DNA of 64,000 bases from Caenispirillum bisanense (GTDB lineage Bacteria > Pseudomonadota > Alphaproteobacteria > Rhodospirillales > Rhodospirillaceae). Every line of letters starts with the position of its first letter. Within the stretch, counting starts at the first letter, position 1. Both the position numbers and the translations under genes were made by a program. Shown here in pieces: positions 59,745-64,000 of the stretch. The notes under the pieces were generated by a model. The model worked only from the letters and a program-made list of their open reading frames with translations, was not told the origin of the DNA and did not search any database. The stretch covers positions 545,223-609,222 of the forward strand of contig NZ_OCNJ01000002.1 of the NCBI RefSeq assembly GCF_900230255.1, written 5' to 3'.

Positions 59745-59932
59745 GACGTGTCTCCTCGTGGTTCGTGGCGTCGGCGCCGACCGTGCGGCGCAGTCGTGGT
59801 GAAAGAACGCCGCCGCCCTCGTCGCGGTGCCGTGGCAAAGCCGTGACCGCGCTGGGTCCGTTCCGCCCTTTCCATGACCGCCCGGCGCCCCCACCTGAAA
59901 GGCTCCACCACCACTGGCGCGGGAGACGGTTC

Positions 59933-60511
59933 ATGGCCTTGCGGGTTCTCGTCCTCTACGGCTCGGTGCGCACGGCGCGCCAGGGCATCCGGGTGGCGCG
60001 CTTCATCACGGCGAAGCTGGCGGAGCGCGGCTACGACGCCACGCTGGTCGACCCGGTCGACTACGCGCTGCCCATGCTCGACCGCATGTACAAGGAATAC
60101 CCCAAGGGCGAGGCGCCGCCGCCCATGGAGGAGCTGGCGGAGATGATCCGCGGCGCCGACGCCTTCGTCATCGTGTCGGGCGAGTACAACCACTCGATCC
60201 CGCCGGCGCTGTCCAACCTGCTCGACCACTTCCTGGAGGAGTGGTTCTTCCGCCCGTCGGGCATCGTCTGCTACTCGGCCGGCATGTTCGGCGGCGTGCG
60301 GGCGGCCATGCAGCTGCGCGCCATGCTGAGCGAGCTGGGCATGCCCTCGATTCCCTCGCTGCAGCCGGTGCCGCGGGTCGGCCAGGCCTTCGCCGAGGAC
60401 GGCACGCCGACCGACGAGGCGTGGCACGGCCGCGTGAAGAAGTTCATCGACGAGCTGGAATGGTACGCCGAGGCGCTCCAGGCCCAGCGCGCCAAGGGCT
60501 TGCCGTACTGA
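59933..60511 (+). CDS. NAD(P)H-dependent FMN reductase (flavodoxin-fold)
   Basis: A 192-residue flavodoxin-fold reductase. The phosphate-binding loop is YGSVRTARQGIRVA near the N-terminus, with the characteristic SGEYNHSIPPALSNLLDH and YSAGMFGGVRAAMQLR. Such enzymes reduce FMN or quinones using NAD(P)H, in the ArsH/SsuE/ChrR group. A GGGAGACGG site precedes the ATG. The nitrilase-superfamily gene follows after a 118-base structured leader. Confidence 0.9.
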   Translation: MALRVLVLYGSVRTARQGIRVARFITAKLAERGYDATLVDPVDYALPMLDRMYKEYPKGEAPPPMEELAEMIRGADAFVIVSGEYNHSIPPALSNLLDHFLEEWFFRPSGIVCYSAGMFGGVRAAMQLRAMLSELGMPSIPSLQPVPRVGQAFAEDGTPTDEAWHGRVKKFIDELEWYAEALQAQRAKGLPY

Positions 60512-60527
60512 CGGCGCAGACCATACG

Positions 60528-60620
60528 CCCGGCGGGTGAGTCGCACCTCCTTGGCGCGGGAGGCTCCGGCGGGGTAGCCTCTTGGGTCAGCCATGACCCA
60601 CCCCACCCGCCGGGAGGTGC
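60528..60620 (+). promoter_or_regulatory. Structured leader with alternative anti-Shine-Dalgarno pairing
   Basis: The 118-base gap before the nitrilase-family gene holds several perfect inverted repeats. CCCGGCGGGTG (60528-60538) pairs with CACCCGCCGGG (60604-60614); TGGGTCA pairs with TGACCCA (60583-60589 with 60594-60600). GCACCTCC (60543-60550) can pair over eight bases with the Shine-Dalgarno GGAGGTGC (60613-60620), or over five bases with a nearer GGAGG (60559-60563). The two uses exclude each other, the layout of an RNA switch. No known riboswitch class is recognised by eye. Confidence 0.5.
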
Positions 60621-60629
60621 CGCATCCCC

Positions 60630-61427
60630 ATGCCGATCCGTATCGCGATCCAACAGACGCAAGGGACACCGGGCGACATCGACGCCAACATCGCCGCCGC
60701 CGAGGAAGCCGCCGCCCGCGCCAAGGCGGGCGGGGCGCACCTGCTGATCCTGCCGGAGATGTACCTGTCCGGCTACGACATCGGCGAACTGGCCTTCGAA
60801 CTGGCCGAGCCGGCGGAAGGCCCCAACTTCAAGCGCATGGCCGAAGCCGCCCGGCGGCACGGCATCGCGCTGCTGTACGGCCACGGCGAGACCGACGAGT
60901 CGGGGCATTGCTACAACACCGCCACCCTCATCGACTCGCAGGGGCGGCGGCGGCTCGCCTACCACAAGGCGCACCTCTACGGCGACGAGGAACGGGCGGT
61001 GTTCACCGCCGGCGGCACGCTCGGCGTGCCCGTCGACCTCAACGGCGTGATGATCGGCGTGCTGGTGTGCTACGACGTGGAGTTTCCGGAAGCGGTACGC
61101 ACGCTCGCCCTTCAGGGGGCGGAGCTGATCTGCGTGCCGACGGCGCTCATGGTGCCCAACAAGGCGGTGCCCGAGCTGGTGATCCCGGCGCGAGCCTACG
61201 AGAACGGCGTCTTCGTCGCCTACGGCAACCGTTGCGGCCACGAGACGACGCTGGTCTACGAGGGGCTGAGCACGGTCGCCGCGCCCGACGGCAGCATCGT
61301 CGCCCGCGCCGGCAAGCACGAGGAACTGCTGTTCGCCGACGTCGATCCGCGCGCCTACGACGACATCCGCCGCCTCAACCCCTACCTCGACGACCGTCGC
61401 CCCGACGTCTACAACCCGCCGAGCTGA
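60630..61427 (+). CDS. Carbon-nitrogen hydrolase (nitrilase superfamily)
   Basis: A 265-residue enzyme with the catalytic triad of the superfamily: Glu in LILPEMYLSGYD, Lys in AYHKAHLYGDEE and Cys in GVLVCYDVEFPE, plus the second Glu. The size and GEYNH-free pattern fit the aliphatic amidase / carbamoylase / omega-amidase branch rather than true nitrilases. Substrate cannot be fixed; amides and N-carbamoyl amines are candidates. A GGGAGG site lies 12 bases before the ATG and inside the structured leader described separately. Confidence 0.9.
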   Translation: MPIRIAIQQTQGTPGDIDANIAAAEEAAARAKAGGAHLLILPEMYLSGYDIGELAFELAEPAEGPNFKRMAEAARRHGIALLYGHGETDESGHCYNTATLIDSQGRRRLAYHKAHLYGDEERAVFTAGGTLGVPVDLNGVMIGVLVCYDVEFPEAVRTLALQGAELICVPTALMVPNKAVPELVIPARAYENGVFVAYGNRCGHETTLVYEGLSTVAAPDGSIVARAGKHEELLFADVDPRAYDDIRRLNPYLDDRRPDVYNPPS

Positions 61428-61455
61428 CGGGGCGGCCGGGTATGGCCGCCCCGTC
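61426..61455. terminator. Hairpin between convergent genes
   Basis: A perfect 12-base-pair stem, GACGGGGCGGCC (61426-61437) with GGCCGCCCCGTC (61444-61455) and a six-base loop, overlapping the stop of the hydrolase gene. No T-run follows on either strand, so termination here would be hairpin-only or Rho-assisted. Confidence 0.5.
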
Positions 61456-61478
61456 GTGCCCTGGCGTGTGCGTGTGCC

Positions 61479-61736
61479 TCAGCGCTGGTTCAGCTGCGCC
61501 CGCACGGCGGTCAGCCCGTCGCGGGTGATGCGATAGGGGCCGCCGTCCTGGCTGCGGATGAACCGCCGCTTGCGCAGGCGGTCGAACACCGGCGCGGTGC
61601 AGTCGGCCAGAGACCAGCCTTCGCGGGTGATGCAGTTGAGGTCGAGGATGCGGTTCTTCTCGTCCTTCTCGACGAGGATGCGTCCGCCGAGCGCCAGCGC
61701 GTGCAGCACGCGCTGTTCGGCCTTGGAGATGTTCAC
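61479..61736 (-). CDS. yjhX: YjhX-family toxin
   Basis: An 85-residue protein closely following the YjhX pattern: [55 protein letters not shown] and the end [20 protein letters not shown]. In E. coli YjhX is reported as a toxin that interferes with topoisomerase I, paired with YjhQ. No YjhQ-like acetyltransferase antitoxin is adjacent. The ATG start is followed by the family's N-terminus with no extension. Confidence 0.9.
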   Translation of the reverse strand: MNISKAEQRVLHALALGGRILVEKDEKNRILDLNCITREGWSLADCTAPVFDRLRKRRFIRSQDGGPYRITRDGLTAVRAQLNQR

Positions 61737-61983
61737 GGGAGTCTGTCCTGGAACCGGAGTCGCAACCGGTCCCGCCGTCTACGCCGCGCGCGAGCCTCCG
61801 CACACGGCCTGCCGCGGCAGGACGTGGGGTCGACAAGGCTGATCCGGGGCGGTCAAACGCGCCGGCCTCAGCCGCAGCGCACGGACTCTGACATAAACTC
61901 TCGCAGAAGGCGTTTAGACGGAGTGGGGATACACCCGTCCGCGGTGGCGGGTCAAGGGGAGGGCGCGGCCGACGCTGGTGGAG

Positions 61984-62074
61984 CCGTGGATGTCCGGCTC
62001 GAGGCCGGTAGGACAAGCTATTGATCCATAATAAAAATTTGTCATGGCCGGGCTCGACCCGGCCACTCACGGCG
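61984..62074. repeat. Palindromic repeat pair 1
   Basis: A degenerate inverted copy (61984-62019, CGTGGATGTCCGGC...GGACAA) faces a direct copy (62038-62074, TTTGTCATGGCCGGGC...ACTCACGG). The core TTGTCATGGCCGGG-N-CCCGGCCA matches a small palindromic element that is scattered in many alphaproteobacterial genomes. Confidence 0.75.
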
Positions 62075-62124
62075 TCACCGGCGGTAATCGCTGCTCCGTC
62101 CTCCACGGCGGGTGGCGTGCACGC

Positions 62125-62216
62125 CGTGGATGCCCGGCCCGGAGGCCGGGCATGACAAGGCTTTGACTTAGTTGGGTAATTTGTCATGGCCGGGCTTGAC
62201 CCGGCCATCCACGGCG
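62125..62216. repeat. Palindromic repeat pair 2
   Basis: An inverted copy (62125-62158, CGTGGATGCCCGGC...CATGACAA) faces a direct copy (62180-62216, TTTGTCATGGCCGGG...CATCCACGG). The two copies are near-exact complements over their cores, so the whole could form a long stem, just after the end of the amidohydrolase gene at 62245. Confidence 0.8.
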
Positions 62217-62244
62217 GCACTGGCACCAGCCAATGGTCTCCGCC

Positions 62245-63276
62245 TTACGCCCCCTCGAACCCCTGCAGTACGCCGACGGCGTTCACGCCCAGCGCCTCCA
62301 CCGCATAGCCGCCTTCCAGCACGAAGACGGTCGGGATCTTCAGCTTGCCCAGCATCTCGCCGACCACCGGGTAGCGGTCGGAGGCCAGCTTGAACTTGCT
62401 GATGGGGTCCTGCTCGAAGGTGTCGAGGCCGAGCGACACCACCAGCACGTCCGGCCGGTAGCCGCGGATGCGGCGCAACGCCTCGCTCAGGGCGGCTTCG
62501 TAGGCGGTCCAGTCGGTGCCCCAGGGCAGCGGGAAGTTGTGGTTGAAGCCTTCGCCCTCGCCGGTGCCGGTCTCGTCGGCGTGGCCGAGGAAGTAAGGGT
62601 ATTCGACCGTCGGGTCGGCGTGCAGCGACAGGAACTGCACGTCGGCGCGGTCGTAGAAGATGGTCTGCGTGCCGTTGCCGTGGTGGTAGTCGATGTCGAG
62701 CAGGCTCACCCGCTGCGCCCCGTTGGCGCGGGCCGCCTGGGCGGCGATGGCGGCGTTGTTGAGGAAGCAGTAGCCGCCGTAGTAGTCGGCCGCCGCATGG
62801 TGGCCCGGCGGGCGGCAGGCGGCGAAGGCGCCGCGCAGGCCGCCGGCCACCTGTTCCGTCGCCGTCAGGGCACAGTTGGCGGCGGCGGTGGCGGCCGTCC
62901 AGGTGCCGGCGGTGATGGGCGTGCCGGCGTCCATGCCGTAGTAGCTGATGCGCCCGTCGATGTCTGTCGGCACGCGGTCGTTGCGCATGCCGCGCTTGCC
63001 GAAGGTGAAGGGAATGGCATCCCAGTCGCGCCCGGCCGCCGTCCAGTCCGCCCAGCAGGTCTTCAGGAAGTCCACGAAGCCGTCGTCGTGCACCGCCCGG
63101 ATCGGCGCCTCGCCGAAGTCGCGCGGCGCGATGATTTCGCCCAGGTCGACGGCGCGCAGGCGCTCCAGCACCATGTCGGTGCGGCTCGGGTTCTCGAAGC
63201 AGGGGACGAGCTGGCCTTCGTTCAGCTCCGCCCGGCCGTGGTGGGCGCGGCAGTCCTCGGAATAGACGGTGAGCAT
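62245..63276 (-). CDS. Acetylpolyamine amidohydrolase / class II histone-deacetylase-like
   Basis: A 343-residue Zn enzyme of the arginase/deacetylase fold. Key parts are CRPPGHHAAADYYGGYCFLNN (tandem His), LLDIDYHHGNGTQTIF (Zn Asp and His), LGLDTFEQDP (second Zn Asp) and FVLEGGYAVEALG. The start HHGRAELNEGQLVPCFENPSR is typical of the acetylpolyamine amidohydrolase (AphA) group, which deacetylates N-acetylputrescine and related amines. The enzyme is not a chromatin deacetylase in bacteria. It follows alanine dehydrogenase on the same strand but is separated by a terminator. Confidence 0.92.
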   Translation of the reverse strand: MLTVYSEDCRAHHGRAELNEGQLVPCFENPSRTDMVLERLRAVDLGEIIAPRDFGEAPIRAVHDDGFVDFLKTCWADWTAAGRDWDAIPFTFGKRGMRNDRVPTDIDGRISYYGMDAGTPITAGTWTAATAAANCALTATEQVAGGLRGAFAACRPPGHHAAADYYGGYCFLNNAAIAAQAARANGAQRVSLLDIDYHHGNGTQTIFYDRADVQFLSLHADPTVEYPYFLGHADETGTGEGEGFNHNFPLPWGTDWTAYEAALSEALRRIRGYRPDVLVVSLGLDTFEQDPISKFKLASDRYPVVGEMLGKLKIPTVFVLEGGYAVEALGVNAVGVLQGFEGA

Positions 63277-63291
63277 GGCGGTCCTTCACGC

Positions 63292-63320
63292 AAAAAGGAG
63301 GCCCCGAGAAACTCGGGGCC
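63292..63320 (-). terminator. Rho-independent terminator after alanine dehydrogenase
   Basis: On the minus strand, a nine-base-pair stem GGCCCCGAG/CTCGGGGCC (63312-63320 with 63300-63308) with a three-base loop is followed by TCC and TTTTT (63292-63296). It lies about 100 bases after the alanine dehydrogenase stop and isolates the amidohydrolase gene. Confidence 0.85.
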
Positions 63321-63418
63321 CCGAGGCTACCAAAATGAGGGAGTGGAAGAACAGCACGGCCTGCGGGACGCGGCCGACCGTGCCGTACTCTTCCTTACGG
63401 CGCCTCGCCGGCCGCGGA

Positions 63419-64000
63419 TCACGCGGCGATGGCCTTCTGCGGCGCCGTCAGCGCGTACCCGAGCGCCTCGGCGACAGCCGGATGGGTGATCTCGCCGTGC
63501 GCCACGTTCAGGCCGTCGAGCAGGTGGGCGTCGTCGGCCAGCGCCTGCCGCCAGCCCTTGTCCGCCAGCGCCAGCGCGAACGGCAGGGTGGCGTTGTTGA
63601 GCGCGAAGGTCGACGTGCGCGCCACGCCGCCCGGCATGTTGGCGACGCAGTAATGCACCACGTCGTCGACGATGTAGGTCGGCTCGGCGTGGGTGGTCGG
63701 CTTGGAGGTCTCGAAGCAGCCGCCCTGGTCGATGGCGACGTCCACCACCACCGCGCCCTTCTGCATCTTCGCCAGCATGGCGCGGTCCACCAGTTTCGGC
63801 GCCGAGGCGCCCGGCACCAGCACCGCACCGATCACCAGGTCGGCCTGGCAGACGTAGTCCTCGACGCTGTCGCGGGTGGAGTAGATGGTCTGCATGCGGC
63901 CGCCGAACAGCAGGTCCAGCTCCTTCAGCCGGTTGACCGACTTGTCGAGCACGACCACTTCTGCCTCCAGGCCCATGGCCATCTTGGCGGCATTGGTGCC
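63419..64000 (-). CDS. ald: Alanine dehydrogenase, C-terminal part
   Basis: The frame is open from the stop at 63419 to the right edge, giving 193 residues of the C-terminal half. It shows part of the NAD-binding domain ([41 protein letters not shown]), [74 protein letters not shown] and the final YALTAPQ. These are strong matches for Ald, which interconverts L-alanine and pyruvate. The N-terminal part is beyond the window. Confidence 0.94.
   Translation of the reverse strand, partial: GTNAAKMAMGLEAEVVVLDKSVNRLKELDLLFGGRMQTIYSTRDSVEDYVCQADLVIGAVLVPGASAPKLVDRAMLAKMQKGAVVVDVAIDQGGCFETSKPTTHAEPTYIVDDVVHYCVANMPGGVARTSTFALNNATLPFALALADKGWRQALADDAHLLDGLNVAHGEITHPAVAEALGYALTAPQKAIAA

Larger units (their letters stand above)
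61737..62244. other. Gene-free stretch holding palindromic repeats
   Basis: No convincing coding frame is seen. The right two thirds (61984-62216) carry two pairs of alphaproteobacterial-type palindromic repeats; the left part holds the YjhX leader, with the AT-rich stretch ATAAACTCTCG near 61893. An AT-rich run (62025-62040) separates the two halves of the first pair. Confidence 0.6.

Overview
The window is dense, very GC-rich bacterial chromosome (clear third-position G/C bias, short intergenic gaps, many ATGA overlaps). Gene content points to an alphaproteobacterium, most likely of the Rhodospirillales type: a System I cytochrome c maturation operon, class I lysyl-tRNA synthetase, a DmdC-like acyl-CoA dehydrogenase, NnrU, ZapE, a yejABEF importer and many PAS/EAL/chemotaxis signalling proteins. 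The placement is inferred from gene content; no rRNA or other taxonomic marker is present. I saw no rRNA, tRNA, CRISPR array, insertion sequence or prophage.

Layout. 1-6708: cytochrome c maturation operon (end of ccmB, then ccmC-D-E-F-G-H-I) plus a small membrane protein. 6957-8986: a small unknown protein and an EAL phosphodiesterase. 8994-12889 (minus): small membrane/DUF411 genes, two unknown membrane proteins, and a SulP anion transporter with a two-domain universal stress protein. 13060-16497 (minus): a soluble histidine kinase with about seven PAS modules. 16776-18560: acyl-CoA dehydrogenase with a candidate operator and a strong terminator. 18946-20710 (minus): three adjacent Hcp-like genes with no other type VI genes. 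20957-25546: an unusual operon of a HAMP-tailed receptor, a sensor-HAMP-MFS fusion, a periplasmic binding protein and a GNAT enzyme. 25651-29780: a UrtA-like binding protein translationally coupled to a hybrid kinase with receiver and HPt domains (TorT/TorS-like logic). 29937-31514: ihfB, a LapA-like gene and a Bax-inhibitor-1 family protein. 31593-34599: orphan Tat-exported TRAP binding protein, MoeB, HisN-like phosphatase. 34756-40468: yejABEF, then a rifampin ADP-ribosyltransferase (arr) and a DMT exporter. 42033-48562: chemotaxis receptor, DapC-like aminotransferase, FtsK, a secreted unknown. 48621-50222 (minus): class I LysRS. 50366-54814: ParD-like/RelE pair, DinG-like helicase, and an AbiEii-like nucleotidyltransferase with an unknown partner. 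54959-56838: TerB-like, NnrU, LysE-family exporter. 56861-57030: a direct repeat. 57038-59744 (minus): ZapE, AI-2E family permease, small lipoprotein. 59933-61427: FMN reductase and a nitrilase-superfamily hydrolase behind a highly structured leader. 61479-64000 (minus): YjhX-type toxin, palindromic repeats, acetylpolyamine amidohydrolase and the end of alanine dehydrogenase.

The items I would look at first are the receptor / sensor-MFS / binding-protein operon (20957-24926), the possible RNA switch ahead of the nitrilase-family gene (60512-60629), the three orphan Hcp genes (18946-20710), and the toxin-helicase-nucleotidyltransferase cluster (50366-54814).
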